Shown: positions 38,883 to 48,116 of the stretch, one piece after another
How positions within the stretch are numbered: position 1 is the stretch's first letter
Layout of the letters: every line of letters starts with the position of its first letter
The notes under the pieces: generated by a model
The model's database searches: none
Seen by the model: only the letters and a program-made list of their open reading frames with translations
Told to the model about the DNA's origin: nothing
Origin: Rhodoferax sp.
GTDB taxonomy: Bacteria > Pseudomonadota > Gammaproteobacteria > Burkholderiales > Burkholderiaceae_C
DNA: 64,000 nucleotides
Direction: 5' to 3'
Assembly (NCBI RefSeq): GCF_030653815.1
Contig: NZ_JAURYQ010000006.1
Coordinates: 62,001 to 126,000 of the forward strand
Program-made: the position numbers and the translations under genes

Positions 38883-40133
38883 ATGATCAAACTTACCCAG
38901 TTGGCCACGGCCGTGGCCATGGTGGTGGCAGCTAACGCAGCAATGGCTGGCGAAGTCGAGGTACTGCACTGGTGGACCGCCGGCGGCGAAGCCAAGTCGG
39001 CCGCCGAGCTGAAAAAAATCATGCAGAGCAAGGGCCACACCTGGAAAGATTTTGCCGTGGCCGGTGGCGGTGGTGACAATGCCATGACCGTGCTCAAAAG
39101 CCGCGTGGTGGCAGGCAACCCGCCTGCAGCCGCCCAGATCAAGGGCCCGGCCATTCAGGAATGGGCCAGCGAGGGCGTGCTGGCCAATCTGGATTCAGTG
39201 GCCAAAGCCGAAAAATGGGACAGCCTGTTGCCCAAGGTGGTGGCCGATGTCATGAAGTACAAAGGCAATTACGTGGCCGCCCCGGTCAATGTGCACCGCG
39301 TCAACTGGATGTGGGCCAACGCCGCCGTGCTGAAAAAAGCCGGTGTCGCCGGCGCCCCCAAGACCTGGGACGAGTTTTTTGCCGCCGCTGAAAAGGTCAA
39401 AAAAGCCGGTTTGATTCCGGTCGCCCACGGCGGCCAGAACTGGCAGGACTTCACCACCTTTGAATCCGTGGCACTGGGCGTTGGCGGTGCCGGTTTCTAC
39501 AACGATGCCTTTGTCAAGCTGGACAAAAAAGCACTCACCAGCGCCACCATGAGCAAGGCACTGGAAACCTTCCGCAAGGTCAAGTCCTACACCGACGCAG
39601 CGGCTCCCGGACGCGACTGGAACCTGGCCACGGCCATGGTGATCCAGGAAAAAGCCGCCTTCCAGTTCATGGGTGACTGGGCCAAGGGCGAGTTCACCGC
39701 CGCGAACAAGGTGCCGGGCAAGGACTACATCTGCGCCGCCGCGCCGGGCACCGCCAACGCCTTCACCTTCAACGTGGACTCGTTTGCCATGTTCAAACTG
39801 AAGGATGCCGCCGCCCAAAAAGCGCAGGCAGATCTCGCGGCAGCCATCATGGGCACCGAGTTCCAGGAGGTTTTCAACCTGAACAAGGGTTCGATTCCGG
39901 TGCGCCTGAACATGGACATGGCCAAGTTTGACGACTGCGCCAAGCTGTCGAGCAAGGACTTTGTGGCGACCTCCAAAGCCGGTGGCCTGGTGCCGTCCAT
40001 CGCCCACGAAATGGCGGTTCCTCCCGCGGTGTCGGGTGCCATGAAGGATGCGGTCAGCCAGTTCTGGAACAACGACAAGATGAGTGTGGCTGACGGCGTC
40101 AAGAGCATTGCCAAGGCTGCGGCGACCAAGTAA
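38883..40133 (+). CDS. gtsA: Sugar ABC transporter substrate-binding protein (glucose/mannose type, GtsA-like)
   Basis: 416 residues with a signal peptide MIKLTQLATAVAMVVAANAA cut near AMA-GEV. The mature start EVEVLHWWTAGGEAKSA and later APVNVHRVNWMWANAAVLKK, PVAHGGQNWQDFTTFESVAL and AFQFMGDWAKGEF are features of the GtsA group of family-1 solute-binding proteins, which take glucose (and mannose) into Pseudomonas and relatives. It acts in the periplasm. It is first in gtsABCD with a 409 bp structured gap before gtsB that probably lets it be made in excess. Strong AGGAG ribosome-binding site. Confidence 0.9.
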   Translation: MIKLTQLATAVAMVVAANAAMAGEVEVLHWWTAGGEAKSAAELKKIMQSKGHTWKDFAVAGGGGDNAMTVLKSRVVAGNPPAAAQIKGPAIQEWASEGVLANLDSVAKAEKWDSLLPKVVADVMKYKGNYVAAPVNVHRVNWMWANAAVLKKAGVAGAPKTWDEFFAAAEKVKKAGLIPVAHGGQNWQDFTTFESVALGVGGAGFYNDAFVKLDKKALTSATMSKALETFRKVKSYTDAAAPGRDWNLATAMVIQEKAAFQFMGDWAKGEFTAANKVPGKDYICAAAPGTANAFTFNVDSFAMFKLKDAAAQKAQADLAAAIMGTEFQEVFNLNKGSIPVRLNMDMAKFDDCAKLSSKDFVATSKAGGLVPSIAHEMAVPPAVSGAMKDAVSQFWNNDKMSVADGVKSIAKAAATK

Positions 40134-40144
40134 AGCCTGGGGGT

Positions 40145-40171
40145 TGCGGGGTATTTTTACCCATGCCCGCA
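40145..40171 (+). other. Hairpin immediately after gtsA
   Basis: Inner stem GGGTA/TACCC (40149-40153/40158-40162) with a TTTT loop is extended by TGCG/CGCA (40145-40148/40168-40171). No T-run follows, so it is more likely an mRNA-stabilising or processing hairpin for the gtsA message than a terminator. Confidence 0.5.
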
Positions 40172-40173
40172 GC

Positions 40174-40256
40174 AGGGCTGGGGTACATACCGCCGCTCAT
40201 GTCCCCCGCCCTGACGGGCTCCTCCTTGACTTCGCTCTGGTATGCACCCCAGCCCT
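40174..40256 (-). repeat. Structured repeat element A (sense on minus strand) between gtsA and gtsB
   Basis: Outer arms 40174-40191 and 40239-40256 are complementary at 17 of 18 positions; the exception is A-C on the plus strand but G-U on the minus strand, so the folded RNA would be the minus-strand one. Inside are, read on the minus strand, TCAAGGAGGAG (40229 to 40219), a 4-bp hairpin GCCC-GTCA-GGGC (40208-40219) and GGGGGACATGAGCG (40207 to 40194). Same layout as element B but with unrelated outer arms. Confidence 0.7.
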
Positions 40257-40352
40257 ACTGCTGAATTGTGGATTTACTGGCAGGAAAACCAAAACCTTGC
40301 CGACCCTGACTCGGACTTGGGCTTTGTGACAAGCAAAGCAAAGTCCTCCCCA

Positions 40353-40462
40353 GGATCAGACGGGTCGGGTGTTTCGCGTAGTGAGGTCAAGGAGGAGACC
40401 CTAGGCCGCAGGCTTAGGGTTGGGGGACACGAACGAAGTGAAATACCCGGTCCGTCTGATCC
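40353..40462 (+). repeat. Structured repeat element B (sense on plus strand) between gtsA and gtsB
   Basis: Outer arms 40353-40375 and 40440-40462 pair along all 23 positions when G-U pairs are allowed (three of them on the plus strand). Inside are TCAAGGAGGAG (40387-40397), an inner 10-bp hairpin (398-407 with 411-420, one G-U, loop GCA) and GGGGGACACGAACG (40422-40435). It is the inverted relative of element A. The conserved purine-rich strands face each other across an internal loop. I know no named element to assign. Confidence 0.7.
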
Positions 40463-40542
40463 CGTCACAGCGCAAGCACAGCCCAGGAACAACGCAGGCG
40501 CACCATGCACCAAGCCCAAAACTTTCCCAACCGTAAGGCGCA

Positions 40543-41427
40543 ATGTCCATGAAATCTTTTGAAAACGTGTTGCCCAAACTGGTGATCGCGCCGGGCTTTG
40601 TGCTCGGGTTCGCCTTCATCTATGGCTTCATGATCTGGAACGGTGTGTTGTCCGTGACCAACTCGCGCATGTTGCCCAACTACGACGAATTCGTTGGGCT
40701 GGAGCAATACGTGAAATTGTGGGAAATGGACCGCTGGTACGTGGCGCTGAAAAACTTGGGGCTGTTCAGCGTGCTGTATGTCGGTGGCTCAATGCTGCTG
40801 GGCATGCTGCTGGCCATTTTTCTGGACCAGAAAATCCGCTTCGAGGGCGTGATCCGCACCATTTATTTGTACCCCATGGCGCTGTCCTTCATCGTGACGG
40901 GAACCGCCTGGAAATGGATTCTGAATCCCAGCCTGGGTCTGGAAAAACTGATGCAGGACTTGGGCTGGAGCAGCTTCAGCTTTGACTGGCTGGTGCAATC
41001 CGACACCGCCATTTACTGCGTCGTGATTGCCGGCATCTGGCAGTCGGCGGGTTTTGCCATGGCGTTGTTCCTGGCCGGCTTGCGCGGCATCGACGACAGC
41101 ATCATCAAGGCGGCGCAAATAGACGGTGCCAGCCTGCCACGTATTTATTGGCGAATCATTTTGCCGGTGTTGCGCCCGGTGGTGTTCTCCACCATTCTGG
41201 TGCTGTCACACCTGTCGATCAAGGCGTTCGATTTGGTGATGGCGCTCACCGCGGGTGGGCCGGGCTACGCGTCCGACGTGCCCGCCACCTTCATGTTCAC
41301 CATGAGCTTTACCCGCGGCCAGATTGGTCTGGGCGCCGCCAGCGCCACCATGATGCTGGCCATGGTGGCGGCGCTGGTGGTGCCCTATCTTTACAGCGAG
41401 TTGCGGTCCAAACCGCACGAGCGTTGA
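40543..41427 (+). CDS. gtsB: Sugar ABC transporter permease (GtsB-like)
   Basis: 294 residues with about six transmembrane helices: LVIAPGFVLGFAFIYGFMIW, LFSVLYVGGSMLLGMLLAIFL, VVIAGIWQSAGFAMALFLAGL and others. The EAA-type coupling loop is GIDDSIIKAAQIDGASLPRIYWRIILP near residue 190, which contacts the ATPase. It belongs to the MalF/UgpA class. A start at 40549 (second Met) is also possible. The 115 bp or so between element B and the start contain no terminator. Partner of gtsC. Confidence 0.92.
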   Translation: MSMKSFENVLPKLVIAPGFVLGFAFIYGFMIWNGVLSVTNSRMLPNYDEFVGLEQYVKLWEMDRWYVALKNLGLFSVLYVGGSMLLGMLLAIFLDQKIRFEGVIRTIYLYPMALSFIVTGTAWKWILNPSLGLEKLMQDLGWSSFSFDWLVQSDTAIYCVVIAGIWQSAGFAMALFLAGLRGIDDSIIKAAQIDGASLPRIYWRIILPVLRPVVFSTILVLSHLSIKAFDLVMALTAGGPGYASDVPATFMFTMSFTRGQIGLGAASATMMLAMVAALVVPYLYSELRSKPHER

Positions 41428-41441
41428 ACCGGGACCTGACC

Positions 41442-42296
41442 ATGAATGCTAAAAATATGTCCCGTTTGGCGGTGTATGCCGTGCTGGCGGTGGCGGCTTT
41501 CTTCTTTCTGGCGCCCATGTATGTGATGCTGGTCACCTCCTTCAAGGATGCCGACCAATTGCGCGCCGGCAACCTGCTGAGCCTGCCGACATCGCTCAAT
41601 GTCGAGTCCTGGCAACTGGCCTGGTCGACGGCTTGCACTGGCGTGGATTGCCGTGGCCTGAAACCCTACTTCTGGAACTCGGTGAGCATGGCGGTGCCGG
41701 CGGTGCTGATCTCGACCGCCTGGGGTGCCTTGAACGGCTACGTGCTGAGCATGTGGAAGTTCAAGGGCTCGGACTTGTTGTTTGGCTTCATTTTGTTTGG
41801 CGTCTTCATGCCATTCCAGGTGGTGCTGCTGCCGATGAGCCAAGTGCTGGGGTTTCTGGGTCTGAGCAGTTCCATCACCGGTCTGGTGCTGGTGCACAGC
41901 CTGGCCGGCATGGCAGGTACCACGCTGTTTTTCAGGAACTACTACACCGCCATTCCGCGTGAGCTGATTCAGGCTGCGCGCATGGACGGGGCCGGCTTCT
42001 GGCGTATTTTTTACCGCATCGTGATCCCCATGAGCACGCCCATTTTGATGGTCACGCTGATCTGGCAGTTCACCAACATCTGGAACGACTTTTTGTTTGG
42101 CGTGGCCTTCAGCGGCGCCGACAGCAAGCCGATCACGGTGGGCCTGAACAACATGGCCAACACCACCAGCAGCGTGAAAAGCTACAACGTCGACATGGCT
42201 GCGGCCATCATCGCCGGCCTGCCGACCATGCTGGTCTATGTGCTGGCCGGACAATATTTCGTCAAAGGTCTGACCGCCGGTGCGGTCAAAGGATAA
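41442..42296 (+). CDS. gtsC: Sugar ABC transporter permease (GtsC-like)
   Basis: 284 residues, MalG/UgpE class, about six transmembrane helices starting with LAVYAVLAVAAFFFLAPMYV. The coupling loop is IPRELIQAARMDGAGFWRIFYRIVIP. A small cysteine-bearing loop STACTGVDCRGLKPYF faces the periplasm. The ATG at 41442 lies 14 bp after gtsB; a second ATG at 41457 is possible. It ends 5 bp before gtsD. Confidence 0.92.
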   Translation: MNAKNMSRLAVYAVLAVAAFFFLAPMYVMLVTSFKDADQLRAGNLLSLPTSLNVESWQLAWSTACTGVDCRGLKPYFWNSVSMAVPAVLISTAWGALNGYVLSMWKFKGSDLLFGFILFGVFMPFQVVLLPMSQVLGFLGLSSSITGLVLVHSLAGMAGTTLFFRNYYTAIPRELIQAARMDGAGFWRIFYRIVIPMSTPILMVTLIWQFTNIWNDFLFGVAFSGADSKPITVGLNNMANTTSSVKSYNVDMAAAIIAGLPTMLVYVLAGQYFVKGLTAGAVKG

Positions 42297-42301
42297 ACAT
42301 C

Positions 42302-43372
42302 ATGGCAGCTTCACTTCATATTGCAGGCATTCGCAAGGTTTTCGGCAAGGGTGACAAGGCCGTCGAAATCCTGAAAAAAATCGACATCGAGGTCGCCCCT
42401 GGTGAGTTCCTGATCCTGGTCGGTCCCTCGGGCTGCGGCAAGTCCACCCTGCTCAACATCATTGCCGGCCTGGAAGAACCCACCGAGGGCGAGCTGAAAA
42501 TAGCCGGCAAGAACGTCATTGGCATGGCGCCGGCGCAGCGCGACATCGCCATGGTGTTCCAGAGCTACGCGCTCTACCCCACCATGAGCGTGGCCGACAA
42601 CATCGGCTTTGCGCTGGAAATGCGCAAGGTGCCACCCGAGGTGCGCAAAAAGCGCATCCAGGAAGTGGCCGCCATGCTGCAGATCGAGCACCTGCTGGAC
42701 CGCCGGCCAGCGCAACTCTCGGGTGGCCAGCGCCAGCGCGTCGCCATGGGGCGCGCTTTGGCGCGCGACCCACAACTGTTTCTGTTTGACGAACCTTTGA
42801 GCAACCTGGACGCCAAGCTGCGCGTGGAAATGCGCGCCGAGATCAAGCGCCTGCACCTGGTGAGCGGCATCACCACGGTGTATGTGACGCATGACCAGAT
42901 CGAGGCCATGACACTGGGCAGCCGCATTGCGGTCATGAAAGACGGCATCCTGCAGCAAATCGGCACACCCGACGATATTTACCGCCGCCCGGCCAACACC
43001 TATGTGGCCGGCTTCATTGGCTCACCCACGATGAACTTCATCCCGGGCCAAGCCAGCGGCAATGGCGACAACGCGGTATTTGCCTTTGAAGGCGGCAGCC
43101 TGACCTTGCCCTGCCCGGCCACCGGCATGGTGACGCTGGGGCAGCGCCCGGAACACATCCATCTGAGCGATGACGCCAGCTGGCGCGGCGAGGTCACGCT
43201 GGTCGAGCCCACCGGGGCCGACACCTACGTGGTGGTCAAGACCGGGGTCGGGCTGGTCACGGTGCGCACAGCACCGAACACGCCGGTCAAGATCGGCGAT
43301 AGCGTGGGCATGACAGTCAGCGGCCGGCACAACAACTGGTTTGACGCGCAAAGCGGCTTGCGCCTGGCCTGA
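42302..43372 (+). CDS. gtsD: Sugar ABC transporter ATP-binding protein (UgpC/MalK type)
   Basis: 356 residues. Walker A GPSGCGKSTLLNII near residue 40, Q-loop MVFQSYALYP, signature LSGGQRQRVAMGRAL near 138, Walker B LFLFDEPLSNLDAKLR and H-loop VYVTHDQIEAM. The C-terminal TOBE/regulatory domain (about 240-356) contains GFIGSPTMNFIPG and GQRPEHIHLSDDA. It energises the GtsBC permease and is last in the operon. A short 21 bp gap separates it from the convergent GGDEF-EAL gene. Confidence 0.95.
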   Translation: MAASLHIAGIRKVFGKGDKAVEILKKIDIEVAPGEFLILVGPSGCGKSTLLNIIAGLEEPTEGELKIAGKNVIGMAPAQRDIAMVFQSYALYPTMSVADNIGFALEMRKVPPEVRKKRIQEVAAMLQIEHLLDRRPAQLSGGQRQRVAMGRALARDPQLFLFDEPLSNLDAKLRVEMRAEIKRLHLVSGITTVYVTHDQIEAMTLGSRIAVMKDGILQQIGTPDDIYRRPANTYVAGFIGSPTMNFIPGQASGNGDNAVFAFEGGSLTLPCPATGMVTLGQRPEHIHLSDDASWRGEVTLVEPTGADTYVVVKTGVGLVTVRTAPNTPVKIGDSVGMTVSGRHNNWFDAQSGLRLA

Positions 43373-43393
43373 GCCACAGCGCAGCCTGGCTGG

Positions 43394-45904
43394 TCAAGCA
43401 GCCTCGCGCAGCGCCTCGTCAGACTTTTGCACCATGGCTGCGAATTCGGCCGGACCCACCGGGCGCGAGTAAAAATAGCCTTGCGCGTAATCACAGCCCG
43501 CGGCTTTCAGCAGGTCACGCTGCTCCAGCGTCTCCACGCCCTCGGCGATCACTTTCATGCCCAGTGCGTGCGCCATGGCAATGATGGCCTGGCACAGCAC
43601 CAGGTCGGTGGTACCCACCTTCAGGTCGCGCACAAATGACTGGTCGATCTTGATGAAGTCGATGTCGAATTTCTGCAGGTAGGACAGTGACGAGTAGCCT
43701 GTGCCAAAGTCGTCGAGTGACACGTTGATGCCCTCGTCGCGCAATTTGAGCAACTGATCGACCACGCCGTTGCTGGTCGACAGCAGCAAGCCCTCGGTGA
43801 TCTCCACCACCACACTTTCACCGGGCAGTCCGAGCACACGCAACTGGTCGATCCAGGAAACGTGATTGGGGTTCGGGTTCTCGAACTGCAAGGGGGACTT
43901 GTTGACACTGACCTGAAACTCGGGGTGCAGGTCGGCACGCCAGCATTTCACCTGGGCGGCCGCCTGGGCAAAAATCCAATCTCCGAGTTCCACAATCAGG
44001 CCACTGCTTTCTGCCACCGGAATAAACTCGGCCGGGCTGATCAGGCCGCGTTTGGGATGCTGCCAGCGAATCAAGGCCTCAGCCTTGTGGATCTCGCCGG
44101 TGGCCAGGGTCACAATGGGCTGGTAGACCATGCGGAACTCCTGCGCCGGCAGGGCAGCCCGCAAATCGTGGGTCAGCTGGGCGCGCTGCATGGCGGCCTC
44201 CTGCAGCGCCGGAGTGAAAAAGCTGAACCGGTTACGCCCTGCCGCCTTGGCCACATAGAGCGCCTGATCGGCATTTTTCAGCAGGTCTTCCACCTCCATG
44301 GTGTCGGTCGGGTACACCGTGACACCCATGCTGGCCGACACAAAAACCTGGTCCAGCCCCAGGTGGAACGAAGCGCTCAAGGTGTTGAGCAGCTTGGGCA
44401 GGATGCTTTGCAGATTGGACTCGTCGGTCAGGCTGGTGATGATGACCGTGAACTCGTCGCCACCCATGCGCGCCACGGTGTCGGTTTCACGCAGGCAACG
44501 CTGGATGCGCTGCGCTGCCTCGACCAGCAAATCGTCGCCACGGTCGTGCCCCAGCGTGTCGTTGACTTCCTTGAAGTGATCGAGGTCGATGAACAACAGC
44601 GCCAGTTTGTGCCCGTTGCGACGGCATTTCTTGATTTCCTGGACCAGCCGCTCGCGCATCAGCCGCCGGTTGGGCAAGCCGGTCAGCGCATCGAAGTGCG
44701 CCTGCTGCCAGACCAGCGCATCGGCCGTCTTGCGCTCGGTGATGTCGGCGTGGGTGCCCAGCATGCGCAGCGCCTGGCCCTGGGCATCACGGCTGATCAC
44801 CATGCCCCGGCTGTGCACCCACTTCCAGCTGCCGTCCTTGCACAGCACCCGGTGCTCATTGCTGTAGGTGAGCGTGAGGCCATCCAGATGCGCCTGCCGG
44901 TCGTGCTGCACGCGGCCCACGTCCTCGGGGTGAACCAGGGCATCGAGCTCGGCCACGCTGGCCTGGAGTTCGCCATCGTCATAACCGTACATGCGCAGCA
45001 GATTGGGCGACAGGTACTGCTCACCACTTTGCACCTGCAGGTCCCAGACGCCGTCGCCCACGCTTTCCAGCGCCAATTTCCAGCGTGCCTCGCTGTCGCG
45101 CAGCGCCATCTCGGTCTGTTTGCGTCGGGTGATGTCCTGCACGATGGCGGTGCGTTTGACCGCGCGGCCATTGACCCAGTTGGTGGTCCCCCGCGAGTGC
45201 AGCCAGATGCGCCGCCCCTTCAGGGTCAGCATTTCAATCTCGAACTCATGGGTCGATGTGGACTGGCCCGACGGCTGGTAAGACGCCTCCTCGACGGCCT
45301 GTGAATCTTCGGTATGGAGCGGCTTGATCGTGGCGGGCGACGGACTGAAGTCCTGCGGGCTGGTCTCGAAAATGCGGTAAACGCCGTCGGTCCAGGTCAC
45401 CTGCTCGCGCAGCAAGTCCACTTCCCAGCCACCCAGCTCGGCCAGTGCCTGGGTGGCAAAAAGCAACTGGTTGGCGCGCTTGCGGCCGGCCTCTGCCTGC
45501 ACATAGTCGCTGACGTCCAGCACGGTCTGCACCAGACCGGTCCCGGGCAGGCGCCGGGTTTGCACTTGCAGGGTACGCCCCAAATGCTTCAGGCGCAGGT
45601 AATGCTCGGTGGGCTCAGCCGGGTCGTCGGCGTCGCTGGCAAGCCCGGACGGCTGGTCCAGCGGATGGGGGGCGCCGGCGAAATCACCGCGCTGCATCTG
45701 AAAATCATAAATCTCGCGCAGGGACGGGCTGCTGGCCAGGAACTCTGGTGGCACGTCGAGCAACTCGGACAGACACGGATTGAAAAGGCTCACACAGCCG
45801 TGGGCGTCATACACACAAACGCCCTGACTGATATGGGCCAGCATGGCCTGCCAAAGCTCGTGTGTTGCCTGCCCGGTGCTGATTTCAGAATTGACATTCA
45901 CCAT
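43394..45904 (-). CDS. PAS-GGDEF-EAL protein (c-di-GMP turnover)
   Basis: 836 residues without a membrane segment. Three PAS-like domains: about 20-130 (ISQGVCVYDAHGCVSLFN), 140-265 (ending AIVQDITRRKQTE) and 270-395 (ending LGTHADITERKTAD). The GGDEF domain spans about 400-560 with the intact signature RMGGDEFTV and the EAL domain about 575-830 with KAEALIRWQHP and DDFGTGYSSLSYL. Both synthase and phosphodiesterase motifs look intact, so the net activity cannot be read. It lies 31 bp after the TctE-like kinase on the same strand and may be co-expressed with that system. Confidence 0.92.
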   Translation of the reverse strand: MVNVNSEISTGQATHELWQAMLAHISQGVCVYDAHGCVSLFNPCLSELLDVPPEFLASSPSLREIYDFQMQRGDFAGAPHPLDQPSGLASDADDPAEPTEHYLRLKHLGRTLQVQTRRLPGTGLVQTVLDVSDYVQAEAGRKRANQLLFATQALAELGGWEVDLLREQVTWTDGVYRIFETSPQDFSPSPATIKPLHTEDSQAVEEASYQPSGQSTSTHEFEIEMLTLKGRRIWLHSRGTTNWVNGRAVKRTAIVQDITRRKQTEMALRDSEARWKLALESVGDGVWDLQVQSGEQYLSPNLLRMYGYDDGELQASVAELDALVHPEDVGRVQHDRQAHLDGLTLTYSNEHRVLCKDGSWKWVHSRGMVISRDAQGQALRMLGTHADITERKTADALVWQQAHFDALTGLPNRRLMRERLVQEIKKCRRNGHKLALLFIDLDHFKEVNDTLGHDRGDDLLVEAAQRIQRCLRETDTVARMGGDEFTVIITSLTDESNLQSILPKLLNTLSASFHLGLDQVFVSASMGVTVYPTDTMEVEDLLKNADQALYVAKAAGRNRFSFFTPALQEAAMQRAQLTHDLRAALPAQEFRMVYQPIVTLATGEIHKAEALIRWQHPKRGLISPAEFIPVAESSGLIVELGDWIFAQAAAQVKCWRADLHPEFQVSVNKSPLQFENPNPNHVSWIDQLRVLGLPGESVVVEITEGLLLSTSNGVVDQLLKLRDEGINVSLDDFGTGYSSLSYLQKFDIDFIKIDQSFVRDLKVGTTDLVLCQAIIAMAHALGMKVIAEGVETLEQRDLLKAAGCDYAQGYFYSRPVGPAEFAAMVQKSDEALREAA

Positions 45905-45935
45905 GAATTTTCACCATAAAAAATAATAGCAAGGC

Positions 45936-47360
45936 TCAAACCAACACGTTTTCAAGCACCCTGGCCGGCAAGCACAACTGCACCCGCAGGCCCCGGGGCT
46001 GGGCCGCCAGAACCTGCGCGTGGCCACCATGGCGCTGCGCAATCTCAGCCACAATTGCCAGCCCCAGACCACAACCACCCGGCACATCGCTGGCCCGCCA
46101 AAAGCGTTCGAACACATGCGGAAAGTCCTGCGCCGACAAGCCCGGGCCGTTGTCGGCGACTTCGAGCACCACCTGTGGGCCCTGCTCCCGCACACGCAAG
46201 GTCACCTCGCTGCCAGCGCCAGCATACCTCAGCGCGTTGTCAATCAAATTATTCAGTGCTTCACGCAACAGGAAAGCCTCGCCGGCGAGCATCAGGTGGT
46301 CAGCCCCTTCGTAACCCAAGTCTATCCCGGCCTTGAGCGCGCGTGGCGTCCAGTCACGCGCCACTTCGCGCGCCAGGCTGGCCACATCCAGCGGCTGCAG
46401 CTTGACTTCCACTTCGTTGCGTGCCAACGACAACAACTGTTGCACCAAATGGGCGCTGCGCTGGGCACCCGACAGCACCTTGGTCAGCCGTGCGCGCAAG
46501 GCCTGTGGGTCGTTTTCAGCCAGCGCCAGCTCGGTCTGACTGATCAAGCCAGCCAGCGGCGTGCGCAACTGGTGCGCAGCATCGTTCAAGAAGCGCTTTT
46601 CCTGACCCAGACTGCGCCGCACCGCGCTCAGCAGGTGGTTCACGGCGCTGGCCAGCGCGTGCACTTCCTGCGGCGCCTCGGTCATCTCGATCGGCGACAC
46701 ATCCGACAGCGCCTGGTTGCGCCGATCCCCCAGCTGCGCCTGCAGCCGGGTCAGGGGCTGCAGGCCGCGGGAAATGCCACCGTAGACCAGCACGCTGAGC
46801 ACGATACCCAACAACAGCAACGGCGCCAGCATGTCGGCAATCAGCTCGGTGGTCAAACGTTGTTGCACCGCCAGGCTCTTGGCCACCTGGACCCGCATGC
46901 GCTGGGGCGCACCCGCATCGCCATAATCCACCTCGATCAGCGCCACCCGCATGGGTTTGCCGTCCACCCGGGCGTTGTACAGCAGCGCTTCATGGGTCGG
47001 TGGCTGCGCTGCTTCAGCCGGCCCCGGCAGTTGGCCGTTGCCCAACAGGAAACTGCCGGGCGGACTCGACACCATGTAGCTCACCCGGTCCTCGGGGTCC
47101 TGCTCGATGATGTCTTGCGCCGCTCGGGGAAAGTCGATGAGCAGGCCTGAACCAATCGGTTTGACCTGACGCGCCAGCGAACGCACCGACTGGGTCAGTG
47201 ACTGGTCGATGGCCTTCTCGGTGTAATTCAGTGCCATGCGGTAAGCCAGGGCACCGCCCACCAGAAACAACACCAGCTGGGGCAGCAGCAACCACAGCAA
47301 CAACTGGCGCTTGAGTGACAAGCCCTGCCCGTGGTGTTGCGTTGCAGTGGGCAGAGTCAT
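45936..47360 (-). CDS. Sensor histidine kinase, TctE/QseC-like
   Basis: 474 residues. Transmembrane helix 1 at about 16-40 (LLLWLLLPQLVLFLVGGALAY), a periplasmic 2CSK_N-type domain, helix 2 at about 170-190 (LLLLGIVLSVLVYGGISRG) and a HAMP-like linker. The HisKA box is LNDAAHQLRTPLAGLISQTE near residue 265; the ATPase domain has LIDNALRYAG, VADNGPGLS and GCGLGLAIVAEIA. It starts 14 bp after the response regulator gene and is its partner. The TctE class often senses organic acids, but the signal is not shown here. Confidence 0.93.
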   Translation of the reverse strand: MTLPTATQHHGQGLSLKRQLLLWLLLPQLVLFLVGGALAYRMALNYTEKAIDQSLTQSVRSLARQVKPIGSGLLIDFPRAAQDIIEQDPEDRVSYMVSSPPGSFLLGNGQLPGPAEAAQPPTHEALLYNARVDGKPMRVALIEVDYGDAGAPQRMRVQVAKSLAVQQRLTTELIADMLAPLLLLGIVLSVLVYGGISRGLQPLTRLQAQLGDRRNQALSDVSPIEMTEAPQEVHALASAVNHLLSAVRRSLGQEKRFLNDAAHQLRTPLAGLISQTELALAENDPQALRARLTKVLSGAQRSAHLVQQLLSLARNEVEVKLQPLDVASLAREVARDWTPRALKAGIDLGYEGADHLMLAGEAFLLREALNNLIDNALRYAGAGSEVTLRVREQGPQVVLEVADNGPGLSAQDFPHVFERFWRASDVPGGCGLGLAIVAEIAQRHGGHAQVLAAQPRGLRVQLCLPARVLENVLV

Positions 47361-47374
47361 TGGCGCATGCAGGT

Positions 47375-48079
47375 TCAGGCGACACCCGTTTCCAGCATGT
47401 AACCCAGGCCGCGCACATTGCGAATATTCAGGCCGGAATCCACCAGCTTGCGCCGCAGGCGGTGGATATACACCTCCAGCGCATTGGAAGCCAAGGCACC
47501 GGGCTCACCGGGCTCGCTCTGCCAGGTTTCCAGCACATCCTCGCGGCTCACCACACGCCCGGCATGGGTGACCAGCAAGGATAACAGGGCCCATTCGCGC
47601 TGCGTGAGCTCCAGCGCCTCGTCCCCCAGCCAGGCCTGCGGCAGGACGGCATCGACACGCAGCGGCCGGGCGGACTGGCTGCCGGCCAATTCCAGCGAGC
47701 CGCCAAATGCCGGCAGCCGGGCACGCCGCAGCAGGGAACCCATGCGGGCCTGCAGCTCCGCCATGTTGAAGGGTTTGGTCAGGTAATCGTCGGCGCCTGC
47801 GTTGAGCCCCTGCACCCGGTCATCCACACCTTCGCGCGCGGTCAAAATGAGCACCGGCAGGGCGGGCAGGCGCTTGCGCACCCAGCGCAGCAATTCCATG
47901 CCACTGATTTTGGGCAGGCCCAGGTCGAGCACCACGCCGTCAAAACGCTGCGTTTCCAGCAAGGTCTGCGCGGCCTCGCCATCGGCCGCGGCCGTGACCA
48001 GGTGGCCGGCCTGGGTGAACTGCGCACTCAGGCCATCGCGCAGCAATTCGTCGTCTTCAATGATCAGCAAACTAGACAT
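47375..48079 (-). CDS. OmpR-family response regulator, TctD-like
   Basis: 234 residues. Receiver domain: MSSLLIIEDDELLRDGL, phospho-acceptor Asp in VVLDLGLPKISGMELL near residue 51, and TKPFNMAELQARM. The C-terminal winged helix (about 130-230) contains LTQREWALLSLLVTHAG and YIHRLRRKLVDSGLNIRNVRGLGYML. The frame is open to 48409 in sequence that belongs to cca on the same strand; the ATG at 48079 is the family start. First gene of the regulator-kinase pair, 37 bp after cca. Confidence 0.94.
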   Translation of the reverse strand: MSSLLIIEDDELLRDGLSAQFTQAGHLVTAAADGEAAQTLLETQRFDGVVLDLGLPKISGMELLRWVRKRLPALPVLILTAREGVDDRVQGLNAGADDYLTKPFNMAELQARMGSLLRRARLPAFGGSLELAGSQSARPLRVDAVLPQAWLGDEALELTQREWALLSLLVTHAGRVVSREDVLETWQSEPGEPGALASNALEVYIHRLRRKLVDSGLNIRNVRGLGYMLETGVA

Positions 48080-48116
48080 GTGGCAAGCATACCCGACGCG
48101 TTCACGCCTGCGGTCG

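Noticed and set aside
40145..40171. Hairpin after gtsA considered as a terminator
   Set aside because: No T-run follows, and gtsBCD need transcription from upstream since no promoter is evident before gtsB. Kept as a hairpin only.
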